DNA from: Bacteroidales bacterium
GTDB lineage: Bacteria; Bacteroidota; Bacteroidia; Bacteroidales; Lentimicrobiaceae
Direction: 5' to 3'
Length of the DNA: 64,000 nt
Assembly (NCBI GenBank): GCA_016709025.1
Contig: JADJEQ010000003.1
Location: forward strand, 124,001 to 188,000
Shown: positions 35,673 to 44,551 of the stretch, in pieces
Position numbering within the stretch: the first letter of the stretch is position 1
How the letters are laid out: each line of letters begins with the position of its first letter
Program-made: the position numbers and the translations under genes
Notes under the pieces: generated by a model
Database searches by the model: none
What the model was told of the DNA's origin: nothing
Seen by the model: the letters and a program-made list of their open reading frames with translations, nothing else

Positions 35673-36464
35673 TCAGTCGATATAGATTTCACCGCTCAGA
35701 TATAATTTCGCCTTCCCCCCGATCAGGCACCTGGCGCCACGGTTGGAACAGAAGATCGTTCCTCCTCTCTTCGACAATTGCCGGGCAACCATCTCATTTT
35801 TACCCAGTTTTTCCGACCACAACGGAATGAGTGAAGTATGCGCCGAGCCAGTAACCGGATCCTCATCAATACCGGATTGAGGTCCAAAAAACCGCGAAAC
35901 AAAGTCAACCTCATTCCCTTTTGCAGTCACAATAAGACCCCTGGCTTCGAGTTTTGAGATTTCATGTAAATCAGGAACCAGATTCCTGACTTCCTCTTCA
36001 TTTTCGAGGAAAGCGATGAAATCCGTTTTACCTCTGTAAACTTCCGTTGGCTGTATTCCAATACCATTCTGTATCAATGGAATATGGCCTGCCTTGTGCA
36101 TTATATCGGTCGGAAAGTCAAGATATAACAGTTCGGCCTCTTTCGAAACTTTCAATTCACCGCTCCGGGGTGAAAAAAAGTTAATGACAGGTTCTTTATA
36201 ATCAAGACATTCAAACAGCACGAAAGCCGAGGCCAGCGTAGCATGTCCGCACAAATCGACCTCCACGGCAGGCGTAAACCACCTGATCTCAAAATAATCC
36301 TTCACCTTCACCAGGAATGCCGTTTCGGCCAGGTTATTCTCAGCGGCGATGTTTTGCATGGTTTCATCGGCCAGCCATGTGTCCAAAAAGCAAACAGCAG
36401 CCGGATTACCCGAAAACAGACTGTCGGTAAAAGCGTCGGCCTGGTATATTTTTATCTTTTCCAT
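35673..36464 (-). CDS. PhzF-family isomerase/epimerase
   Basis: A 263-residue PhzF-like protein of normal length. Landmarks are the N-terminal YQADAFTDSLFSGNPAAVC, NLAETAFLV (the conserved E that acts as general base in PhzF), RWFTPAVEVDLCGHATLASA and EDPVTGSAHTSL in the C-terminal half. Despite the family name, most members outside phenazine clusters are isomerases of unknown substrate; no phenazine genes are nearby. It is coupled to the YciI-like gene. Confidence 0.92.
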   Translation of the reverse strand: MEKIKIYQADAFTDSLFSGNPAAVCFLDTWLADETMQNIAAENNLAETAFLVKVKDYFEIRWFTPAVEVDLCGHATLASAFVLFECLDYKEPVINFFSPRSGELKVSKEAELLYLDFPTDIMHKAGHIPLIQNGIGIQPTEVYRGKTDFIAFLENEEEVRNLVPDLHEISKLEARGLIVTAKGNEVDFVSRFFGPQSGIDEDPVTGSAHTSLIPLWSEKLGKNEMVARQLSKRGGTIFCSNRGARCLIGGKAKLYLSGEIYID

Positions 36465-36592
36465 TGTTCTAAATAAGATTATCGTCTCTATCTTTTAGCA
36501 AAGTTCACAATTTCAAATGGAAATATCCAAACACCGGATTTTTGAATTTGATGAATTTATTTAATCAAGTCCTTCCCTGCTCTCATTCCAAA

Positions 36593-37744
36593 TCACTTTG
36601 TATAATTTATAAAATGATACCCCAGGTGGAATTCCAGGAATTCGGCCAGCATAAAGTTGATGGAACGTACATTTACTCCCATTGAAATATGGTCGGTGAA
36701 ATGGTATCTCACGCCAACGCGCTGGTAAAACTGCTCGAAATTGCCATAATTCCGGTGACGCAGGTAATTCCCGACCCCGCCATGCAGGGAGAGTCGGTTG
36801 AGGGCAAATTCTATCTGGTAGAAAGCACCAACCGTGAGATTATCCCAACCCACTGGTCCCGGTGAACCATTTTCGCGGGCGGTGAGGCTCCACCAGTAAT
36901 TGAAATCCAGGCCCGGGCCCGATTTAAAGGCATTGGTGTGCTGCATCAGGTAAAATGCACTCAATCCGCCTACTGCATAGTAGTTGGTGTCGAGTTCATG
37001 CTCCACCATCTGATGATCACCATAGCCCAGCATCAGGTAAAACTCATTGTGCCGCGGAAGCTTTCCTGCACGGGGTGCATGCCGGGAGTCGGGCCTGCCT
37101 GCCGGGTGATATTTAAGTTCTATGGAAGGTGAAAGCAGGTTCAACCCACGATTCGGCCGTTCAAAACCACCATTCGAAAAATGGGTAAAACCTACACCGG
37201 CACCCAGATCGAGGTGCTTCGAAAGTGGATAAAATGCATTGAAACCGATGTTCAGGTGCACCGTCATGCCGCCTCCAATGGCTATGTTTTTGGGATTGTT
37301 GATCGAATCGTACTTATTCCAGTTCCAGGCCACCCCAAACTGAAACTCCGAATAAAGTTCCAGCTTCTTCAGACGCACAACCGGTATTCCAAGCACGCCG
37401 AAAACCGAATTCGGATTACCCAGCTCACGGCTGTTGAAATCGGCCTTGCTGTAGCCAATTCCATAGTACGGAATATGGTAAATCCGCTGCCATTCGGTAT
37501 ATCCCGGATTTTGCCAGAGTAACTTTGCTGAAACAGACTGGTGGTAAAGCAATGGTTTCCCGCTCAGGTTTTCTCCCTGCACAAAAGGATTGGTCGGCAG
37601 GATATTTCCATTGGTGTAGGCCAATGCAAGTGAAAGGTAGTCTTTGGTTTTTACTTTTGCAGATGCATTTTGAGAATAAGAGATAAAAGGAAGATATAAA
37701 ATCAACACCGTCAATTTCAGCATCCTTATCAGAAAATGAGTCAT
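36593..37744 (-). CDS. PagL-type lipid A 3-O-deacylase (acyloxyacyl hydrolase family)
   Basis: A 383-residue outer-membrane protein with a signal peptide ending near ISYSQ. The catalytic signature FTHFSNGG (H188, S190, N191) followed by ERPNRGLN matches the HxSNG...PNxG motif of PagL, which removes the 3-O acyl chain from lipid A. Alternating strands fit an 8- to 12-strand barrel, longer than the roughly 185-residue Pseudomonas enzyme. The last strand ends FHLGYHFINYTK. An ATG seven codons later (MLKLTVLIL) is an alternative start. Confidence 0.82.
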   Translation of the reverse strand: MTHFLIRMLKLTVLILYLPFISYSQNASAKVKTKDYLSLALAYTNGNILPTNPFVQGENLSGKPLLYHQSVSAKLLWQNPGYTEWQRIYHIPYYGIGYSKADFNSRELGNPNSVFGVLGIPVVRLKKLELYSEFQFGVAWNWNKYDSINNPKNIAIGGGMTVHLNIGFNAFYPLSKHLDLGAGVGFTHFSNGGFERPNRGLNLLSPSIELKYHPAGRPDSRHAPRAGKLPRHNEFYLMLGYGDHQMVEHELDTNYYAVGGLSAFYLMQHTNAFKSGPGLDFNYWWSLTARENGSPGPVGWDNLTVGAFYQIEFALNRLSLHGGVGNYLRHRNYGNFEQFYQRVGVRYHFTDHISMGVNVRSINFMLAEFLEFHLGYHFINYTK

Positions 37745-37898
37745 AACTTTTTCAATTTTATCGTATTCTGACTTTCCAATTTCAAAATAACCTGTTTAAC
37801 CTGATTTTATTGTTTCACAATCATTGATAAACAATTCAATATCCGCTTTTTACAAAGTTAAGCAAACTCCATTATAATCAGCACTTTATAGCGCGCGA

Positions 37899-38753
37899 CT
37901 ACAGCTTCCTGATCATCTCAAACTGTTTTCCCTTCAAAGGCAGACCATTGGAAATAAAAAATGATTCAATGGCCTGGCACTCAGTATCGGTGTTGATCGA
38001 TTTGAGGCCGGGATGCATGTTCAGCTTAACCAATTCACCCAGTATAGCAGTGCCCAGTCCTTTGCGGCGGTGTTCAGTGTGAACAGCCAACTGCGTAATA
38101 TCGCCGGAAGCGGGTTCTACAATTCCGTAACCGGTAAGCTGATTTTTACAATAAATTCCGATTATGCTGAAATCCTCCGGCTTTCTCCCGATGGCTTCAA
38201 AGCTGTTTTGCCACGAAGGCGTAAAGTCCCACATCGCGGAAGGATCACCCAATTCATCCATGGATATGGACTTCAGGATATAATCTCCGGGTATCGGTCT
38301 ATCTTTCAGGTCCAAAGCATCCGTTGCTGCAACAAAATAGTTAAACTCCCGGCTGACTTCAAACCCCATTTTCCGGTAAACCGAAACGGCCGGTTCGTTG
38401 TGCTGCAGCACTTCAAGCAGGTATTGCCGGATGCCGGCTTCCACCAGAAAAGGAATGGATGCTTCGAACACCCTTGAAGCCAGGCCCTGCCCGCGGTACT
38501 CTTTCAGTGTTCCGGTTCCGGTATCGTAAGCCGTGGACTGACCGTTGAAAGTGCCAATGCCATTGCAGGTAAAGCTTACCAGGCGCCCATCCTCAAATGC
38601 GCCAAACGACAAGGCGGCGTCAAATCCCCTGCGGTTAAGCATTCGCTGGTGTTCCACTTTATCCAGGGTAATTTCATAGTCTGCAAAGGCTTCCGAAAAC
38701 GCGATGAACATTTCGTCTGGGCTAAGACCGGAAAGGTTTCTGATTTCAAACAT
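37899..38753 (-). CDS. GNAT-family acetyltransferase, two GNAT folds
   Basis: From ATG 38753 the product has 284 residues; the frame begins two codons upstream at TTG. The N-terminal half has AYDTGTGTLKEYRGQGLASRVFEA (acetyl-CoA loop) and NEPAVSVYRKMGFEVSREFNYF. The C-terminal half has QLAVHTEHRRKGLGTAILGELV, a second GNAT signature. Tandem-GNAT proteins often acetylate an amino sugar or peptide; only the second domain has a full RxxGxG loop, and both look usable. Substrate unknown. Confidence 0.88.
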   Translation of the reverse strand: MFEIRNLSGLSPDEMFIAFSEAFADYEITLDKVEHQRMLNRRGFDAALSFGAFEDGRLVSFTCNGIGTFNGQSTAYDTGTGTLKEYRGQGLASRVFEASIPFLVEAGIRQYLLEVLQHNEPAVSVYRKMGFEVSREFNYFVAATDALDLKDRPIPGDYILKSISMDELGDPSAMWDFTPSWQNSFEAIGRKPEDFSIIGIYCKNQLTGYGIVEPASGDITQLAVHTEHRRKGLGTAILGELVKLNMHPGLKSINTDTECQAIESFFISNGLPLKGKQFEMIRKL

Positions 38754-39200
38754 TTTCAAACAGTGTTAGTTTTCTGATTTAATGCCGGCAAATATATCGG
38801 GGAAACGTTTTCTTTGAAAAATAATTTTTATTGGATTGTTAAAAATCGAAATTGAAAAGGGAATTTTAAAAGGTGAATAACATTTTGGGGAAATTCCTGG
38901 GTTTCAAACGTACAGATTATTGTCAGAGTAACATCAGAAAGTGTGGATTACAGGAACTATCAGGTAGATCCGGAATAAATAACTCTTTTGTGAAAAGTAT
39001 TTTGTTGAAATAAGTGTTTTATGCTATTAATTTATCAAATTTGTATGAATTAAAAGACTTCACACAGTAGAAAAATCGGGGTTAATCAATTACATTTAAT
39101 CAGGAAATTTTAGTAATAAGCCCTTGGGGATTTAATTTACCAAATAAAAACAGAAAGTGGATAAACGGGACAGGATTACATTACTAGATAACCGGTCAAT
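38754..39200. other. Long AT-rich intergenic region before the propeller gene
   Basis: About 450 bp between divergent genes, with no coding frame of note, no repeats of the phrase type and no obvious TAnnTTTG box. It is expected to hold the promoter of the secreted propeller gene and possibly its regulator sites. Confidence 0.5.
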
Positions 39201-41342
39201 ATGAAAAAACTTCTGCTTCTTCCACTGATCCTGATCAATTTACTTACTCACGCGCAAAGCACTGATTGGCGCCTGTATGCCAATGGAAAGAATATAACGG
39301 CGCTTGCAGAGATCGGCACAAAAATCTGGGCCGGCACCGACCTGGGTCTTGTATCCATTGACACGGTAACCGGGCAGACAAATTTCTACAACACCTGTAC
39401 GGGTGGACCGATCAACAACAGCATCAACTGTATCGCCGGAGGTATTGATGGTGAAGTGTGGGTAGGTTCCGGGAGCTGGGATTCCGCAGGTTTGTCGAGG
39501 TACGACGGGAATACCTGGACGCATTATACCACCGGCAATTCCGGCCTCTGCCAGAATTTTGTCAGAGCATTACTTGTTGAAGACGATGGAACTGTATGGA
39601 TTGGCACCCGGTGGGGCATGTCGGTATTCAGGTCCGGTTCCTGGACAACTTACGGCCTTCAGTCGGGCCTTCCTGACCCCAGAATTACATCACTCGACAT
39701 GGACAGCCTCGGAAATCTTTGGATCGGCACGGAGGGAGGCCTCGGAAAATTTAACGGAATCGCAACCTGGACCGAATGGAATGAGTACAATTCAGGTCTG
39801 CCCGATAATGAAATCCATGACCTGGCTTTCGCAGACGATGGCGTATTGTGGATAGCAACTTCGTCAGGTGTAGCAAGTTTTGATGGCATTGAATTTATCA
39901 CCTATAACAACCTGAATTCAGGGATATATAATCATGTGAACACAGTTGACACCGACAGCCGCGGCTATGTATGGGCAGGAACCGGTCTGGATTCCTACTA
40001 TGGCGGATTGTATAAATTCGATGGCACCCTGTGGACCGCCTATCATGATTACAATTCCGGGCTGACCAGTGAATATGTTCCGGATGTACTCGTTGATTCA
40101 CACAATAACCTGTGGGCCGGCACTTTGTCGGAATGCTATTATGAAGGTGGATTGGTAAAGTTCGACGGTTCAGAATGGACTGCTTACAACACATCCATAG
40201 CGCAGTTGTCATGCAACACCATCACCGCACTGGCATTTTCCGATTCTTCCACCACCTGGATCGGAAGTTACGGCAGCCTTGTGAAATATGATGGTTACAA
40301 CTGGGAAACCTATGACCAGAATAACTCGTTGTTGCCAGGATCAGTATATTCGCTGGCCGTTGACAGTCTCCAGCGGATATGGATAGGAACATCCGGCGGA
40401 CTTGCACTGTTTAACGGCACATCGTGGCATATTTACAGCGAAAACAATTCCGGACTACCTGACAACTACATCCACGACCTTCAATTTGATCAGAACGGCA
40501 TACTCTGGGTTGGAACAGATAATGGAATGGCGAAATTCGACGGCACCGACTGGACCGTTTACGACACTTCCACTTCCGGGCTGCCTGATCCTGTTGTACA
40601 TTCCTTATTACCCGACAATCAGGGCAATGTATGGGTATACTCTCAACTGGGGGAAGTCGGAAACCGTTCTTTATCAAAGTTTTACGGGAATACATGGACC
40701 ACCTGGAACAGGGATAATTCATCGTTTGGAATGGCGGTGGTCAACGACATGGAAACCGGCCCCGAAGGTGACCTGTGGATGGCAACAGACGGTACTGGAT
40801 TGGTTCGGTTTAACGGTACAGATTTCATTGAATACAATGTTGGAAATTCCGGCATAGCCGACGATTGGCTGAAAACCCTTGAAATAGACGAGCATGGCCA
40901 TTTCTGGATAGGTGGCAGCGAAGGGATGAATGAATACGATGGCTTCAACTGGACATTATACACCGATGGCAATTCACCACTCGCTTACAATTACATCCAT
41001 GTGATTGCCATCGACTCTTTCGGAAACAAATGGATCGGGACCGACAACGGCCTCTCGGAATACAATCAGAACGGCATTCCCGTGAATGTCAGAAACATCA
41101 GCCCGCCTGGCAACCGGCTTCTGATTTACCCCAACCCGGTTACCGACCGGCTTCATTTGAATCTGCCTCCGGGCAGAAAGACTTTGCAGACGGAGATCAT
41201 CAACATCAACGGAGCAGTAGTGAAGCAATTTCTCGGTTCAGAATCAGTTGATGTCAGTTCGCTACCGAAGGGCATCTATTGCGTGAGGGTCCTTACGCAG
41301 AATGGCTGTTTAAACGCGAAGTTTATAAAACAGGCAGATTAA
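39201..41342 (+). CDS. Secreted 14-blade two-component-regulator-type propeller with T9SS sorting tail
   Basis: A 713-residue protein with a signal peptide (MKKLLLLPLILINLLTHAQ). I count fourteen repeats of the kind L/V-W-I/V-G-T...G-L/M-x-x-F/Y, each about 45 residues and followed by NxWTxY. That is the number in the paired seven-bladed periplasmic sensor of hybrid two-component systems. There is no membrane helix or kinase; instead a T9SS type-A sorting domain follows (LLIYPNPVTDRL, then a terminal KGIYCVRVL). It is therefore secreted or surface-attached. The 3' end overlaps the convergent Ycf48-like gene by 4 bp. Ligand unknown; carbohydrate is plausible from the fold. Confidence 0.9.
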   Translation: MKKLLLLPLILINLLTHAQSTDWRLYANGKNITALAEIGTKIWAGTDLGLVSIDTVTGQTNFYNTCTGGPINNSINCIAGGIDGEVWVGSGSWDSAGLSRYDGNTWTHYTTGNSGLCQNFVRALLVEDDGTVWIGTRWGMSVFRSGSWTTYGLQSGLPDPRITSLDMDSLGNLWIGTEGGLGKFNGIATWTEWNEYNSGLPDNEIHDLAFADDGVLWIATSSGVASFDGIEFITYNNLNSGIYNHVNTVDTDSRGYVWAGTGLDSYYGGLYKFDGTLWTAYHDYNSGLTSEYVPDVLVDSHNNLWAGTLSECYYEGGLVKFDGSEWTAYNTSIAQLSCNTITALAFSDSSTTWIGSYGSLVKYDGYNWETYDQNNSLLPGSVYSLAVDSLQRIWIGTSGGLALFNGTSWHIYSENNSGLPDNYIHDLQFDQNGILWVGTDNGMAKFDGTDWTVYDTSTSGLPDPVVHSLLPDNQGNVWVYSQLGEVGNRSLSKFYGNTWTTWNRDNSSFGMAVVNDMETGPEGDLWMATDGTGLVRFNGTDFIEYNVGNSGIADDWLKTLEIDEHGHFWIGGSEGMNEYDGFNWTLYTDGNSPLAYNYIHVIAIDSFGNKWIGTDNGLSEYNQNGIPVNVRNISPPGNRLLIYPNPVTDRLHLNLPPGRKTLQTEIININGAVVKQFLGSESVDVSSLPKGIYCVRVLTQNGCLNAKFIKQAD

Positions 41343-43492
41343 AACCGGATCACTTTTTGCGTTTCAGATTTACCATCCTTTTGAACCAAAGTAAAAAGGT
41401 AAACACCACCGCAAAGTCCTTCCGGATGAAATGCCATCTCTGAATCATCATTAATAACTAGTCTTATTATTTCCCTGCCAGAGATATCGGAAATAATCAG
41501 GTTAAGTGGATATTGAAGTAACCGGGTGAAAGAGAGCCTGAATTCGCGGTTGAATGGGTTTGGCTGAACACGAAAGCCGGCAGATGCGTCAGGCAACGGA
41601 ATATCCTTTGTTTCAACCAAACCACCGGTTGAAGTCTGCATTACAATGCCCATGTCGCCGAAAACCAAGCCATTATCCGCGTCACTGAAGTAAACACAAT
41701 TTAAAACCGATGAAGAATAAGGACTGATCGTATCCCAGGTATCTCCCCCATCCGTTGTTTTCAGCATATTGTAATAATACCCTTCTCCGACCGCGTAACC
41801 TGTTTGTGAATCGGGGAAATACACAGCACCCGGAGCGAAATAACCATCCCCGTGAATCTCAGTGGTATTCCAGGAAGCTCCTCCGTCGACAGACTTCAGA
41901 ATCTGAAGTCCGGCCAATACAAAAGCCGTATCAGCATTCACAAAGTAAAGATCATCAATCCAGCCATATTGTGAAAAGGAGGTTAACTGCCATGACCATC
42001 CACCATCAAGGGATCTGTATAATTTTTCATCTCCCGTAACAAATAACTCACCGGATGGCCTGAATTCAATGTTGTTATATCCTATCGACTGGTTTGGCAC
42101 CGGTGTGATATCTGTCCATGAATTACCACCGTCGGCTGTTACAATTACCCGGTCTCCCCCGGCAATAACTCCATTCAGGACATCATAGAAATCAATATCA
42201 TTGGATTCAAAGTCAAATCCCGTATACCGGGACGTCCACTCTCCACTGACATTGCTGTATAATTCACTGCCTGAATTTGTAATAAAACCGACAGAATCAT
42301 TCAGGAAATCAAATTCAGAATAATAACCCACATCAAAATGGGCCTCCCAGTTCAGGCCTCCGTCTGTTGTTTTGTATAACTGAGTAAATCCGGCCCCTCC
42401 GCCAAAACCTACCGAGCCCGCAAAGCCGGTATTTTCATCGATGAATTGAATCCGGTATATTTCACCATACATCTGTCTGTGTGAAACTTTATACCATGCA
42501 TAACCTAGGTCAGTTGATTTGTAGATCATACCATACTGACCGGATACAAAAACTGTATTCAAGTCATAACTGCAGGTTGTTTGAAGTCCGGGGCAATAAA
42601 GTTGCTGCTCAGTCTGTGTCCATGTATTCCCACCATCTTCGGTAACAAAAACCGTGGAATAGTACATAATCGTATTGGATACTGCTATCCCATGCTGCTC
42701 ATCATAAAAGTTGAATTCGCAATCCAATAATCCCCAGCTTGTTGTATAAATTTCTGTCCAGGATAAACCACCATCAGTGGTTTTATAAAATATCGAAGAA
42801 TTTGATTCATTGCAAATTGAGGCTATTCCGGTGCTGTCATTGAGAAAATATAAATCCGAAAGATAGTCGCCGGGATTACCGAAAGGAATATTTTCTGAAA
42901 CCCAGGTATCACCGCCATCGGTTGTTTTAGCCCATTGTAAGGAGTAGAAACTTATAATATAGGCCATATCCTCAGTCTGCTTCACTATTTTCTTTGGATA
43001 TTCCGACCGGTCAGATACTACCTCACTCCAGGTCTCGCCCCTGTCGGTCGATTTAAGTTTGAGTCCATTGTTTGAGATGGCAAGTCCGGTTGTATCATTC
43101 ATGAAACAGATGTCATCTATTAAAGTATAGTTATTAGCTCCTGCAATTTCATATTTCACTGACCAGGTAGATCCTCCATCGGTCGTTTTAAGAATGGTAT
43201 TTCTGCTACCTCCGATAAAACCGGTCATATCGTCAATGAAGCAAACTTTTTCAGCCATATAGGTATTATCCATGTTGGCAGGATGCAGCATGACATTCCA
43301 GGTTTCTCCGGCATTGTCAGAGGTCATCACGGTTGAACCATTTGCCACTGCAATCAGCCGGTCAGTATCGGGAATCCTGATAATGTCGTTTATATCATTT
43401 TCCTGTGGAGTGGTTACGATTCTTGACCACGGGGCCTGGGCGAATAAAGATTGTGATAATATCAGTAATAAAAGGAACACGAAATGTTTCAT
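41339..43492 (-). CDS. Ycf48/BNR-like repeat protein with T9SS sorting tail
   Basis: A 717-residue protein with a signal peptide (MKHFVFLLLLILSQSLFAQ). About twelve KTTDGGxTW-type repeats (Asp-box/Ycf48 class) are spread along the length, indicating one or two beta-propellers. The C-terminal region begins FRVQPNPFNREF and ends in a T9SS sorting domain (GGVYLFTLV). Function unknown; such proteins are secreted or surface-bound. On the minus strand it lies downstream of the LytTR regulator and TPR kinase with a 274-bp gap. A TATATTTG -7 box (plus-strand CAAATATA, 43518-43525) lies 26 bp before its start. Confidence 0.9.
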   Translation of the reverse strand: MKHFVFLLLLILSQSLFAQAPWSRIVTTPQENDINDIIRIPDTDRLIAVANGSTVMTSDNAGETWNVMLHPANMDNTYMAEKVCFIDDMTGFIGGSRNTILKTTDGGSTWSVKYEIAGANNYTLIDDICFMNDTTGLAISNNGLKLKSTDRGETWSEVVSDRSEYPKKIVKQTEDMAYIISFYSLQWAKTTDGGDTWVSENIPFGNPGDYLSDLYFLNDSTGIASICNESNSSIFYKTTDGGLSWTEIYTTSWGLLDCEFNFYDEQHGIAVSNTIMYYSTVFVTEDGGNTWTQTEQQLYCPGLQTTCSYDLNTVFVSGQYGMIYKSTDLGYAWYKVSHRQMYGEIYRIQFIDENTGFAGSVGFGGGAGFTQLYKTTDGGLNWEAHFDVGYYSEFDFLNDSVGFITNSGSELYSNVSGEWTSRYTGFDFESNDIDFYDVLNGVIAGGDRVIVTADGGNSWTDITPVPNQSIGYNNIEFRPSGELFVTGDEKLYRSLDGGWSWQLTSFSQYGWIDDLYFVNADTAFVLAGLQILKSVDGGASWNTTEIHGDGYFAPGAVYFPDSQTGYAVGEGYYYNMLKTTDGGDTWDTISPYSSSVLNCVYFSDADNGLVFGDMGIVMQTSTGGLVETKDIPLPDASAGFRVQPNPFNREFRLSFTRLLQYPLNLIISDISGREIIRLVINDDSEMAFHPEGLCGGVYLFTLVQKDGKSETQKVIRF

Positions 43493-43517
43493 GTGCGGTC
43501 ATGTCAGAATTACATAT

Positions 43518-43525
43518 CAAATATA
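43518..43525 (-). promoter_or_regulatory. Bacteroidota-type -7 box (TATATTTG, minus strand)
   Basis: TATATTTG on the minus strand ends 26 bp before the start of the Ycf48-like gene at 43492. It fits the TAnnTTTG consensus. No convincing -33 was found. Confidence 0.4.
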
Positions 43526-43766
43526 GGGTATTTATCAAATAAATCTTCCGGGTTACGGACATATCTATGTTTTTGCAATAAATATCCGGATTTTTCTCTA
43601 CACAGGACAGACCGTAATATTCAGTTAGCACCGGCAACCTTCAGCCCGGGAGCCACACCTTCGTTTGTGGGAAACTTAGAGACACTTTTTGTTGCGATGA
43701 TCTGCTTTTTATCTACTTCGTAGTTAGCACATAACCATTCCGGAGTCGGTCAGTCTGAGAATGTGA

Positions 43767-44501
43767 TCAATAACCGAAAATTTTCAAAAATTCAATTTTC
43801 CGGGTGCGGGAAACCGGAACAACTGCTTTATTGGTCATCACAAGGTGACCGCCTTCGCCACGAACATAATTTATAATTTCGTGCAGATTGATGATGTATG
43901 ATTTATGGATCCGGAAGAAATTATGCTTTACCAACCGTTCTTCAAAATCGCCCAGTGTTTTTGAAACCATGATTTTCTTTCCGTTTTTCAATGAAAAAAG
44001 TGAATAGCTACGATCAGCTTCAGCAAATACAATTTCATCAAGGTTCACGAATACAAATCCATCTAAGGTCGGTAGCGGAATTTTCTTTAAATCAGGTTTA
44101 GCAGCCGGTTGAAGCTGTTTATCCGTCTTTTCCGAATGAAATCTCTTCATAAATTTTGCCATGGCCACTTCCATTTCAGGAAGACCAACCGGTTTAATGA
44201 GGTAATCGAGTGCACTGTGGCGGATGGCGTCAAGCATATAAGCACTGTGGGAAGTAGTTACAATTACCTCAAAGTCAATCTCATCCATGGATATGAGGAG
44301 GTCAAACCCTTTGCCATCCGGCAGTTCGATGTCGAGGAAGACCAGATCGACCGGTTGTTTCAGAAGAAATTGCCGGGCCTCTGCAATCGAGTTGGCAATA
44401 TGATGAACCAGTATATGGGGGAAGTGAGTTGCAAATAAATCCGTCAGCATGGAACTGAAAAAAGGATCGTCTTCAATAATCAATACATTTACCGTAGTCA
44501 T
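43767..44501 (-). CDS. LytTR-family response regulator
   Basis: A 244-residue regulator. The receiver (1-122) has IEDDPFFSSML, phospho-acceptor in DLVFLDIELPD and the Lys in YLIKPV. A LytTR DNA-binding domain (about 145-244) has VFVNLDEIVFAEAD and FRIHKSYIINLHEI. It lies 50 bp downstream of the TPR hybrid kinase on the same strand, so the two are a likely sensor/regulator pair. It may control the T9SS genes on either side. Confidence 0.93.
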   Translation of the reverse strand: MTTVNVLIIEDDPFFSSMLTDLFATHFPHILVHHIANSIAEARQFLLKQPVDLVFLDIELPDGKGFDLLISMDEIDFEVIVTTSHSAYMLDAIRHSALDYLIKPVGLPEMEVAMAKFMKRFHSEKTDKQLQPAAKPDLKKIPLPTLDGFVFVNLDEIVFAEADRSYSLFSLKNGKKIMVSKTLGDFEERLVKHNFFRIHKSYIINLHEIINYVRGEGGHLVMTNKAVVPVSRTRKIEFLKIFGY

Positions 44502-44551
44502 TTTATCAGATTTAGATAATTACAGAGCATAAATATAAACAGAGATCTCAA

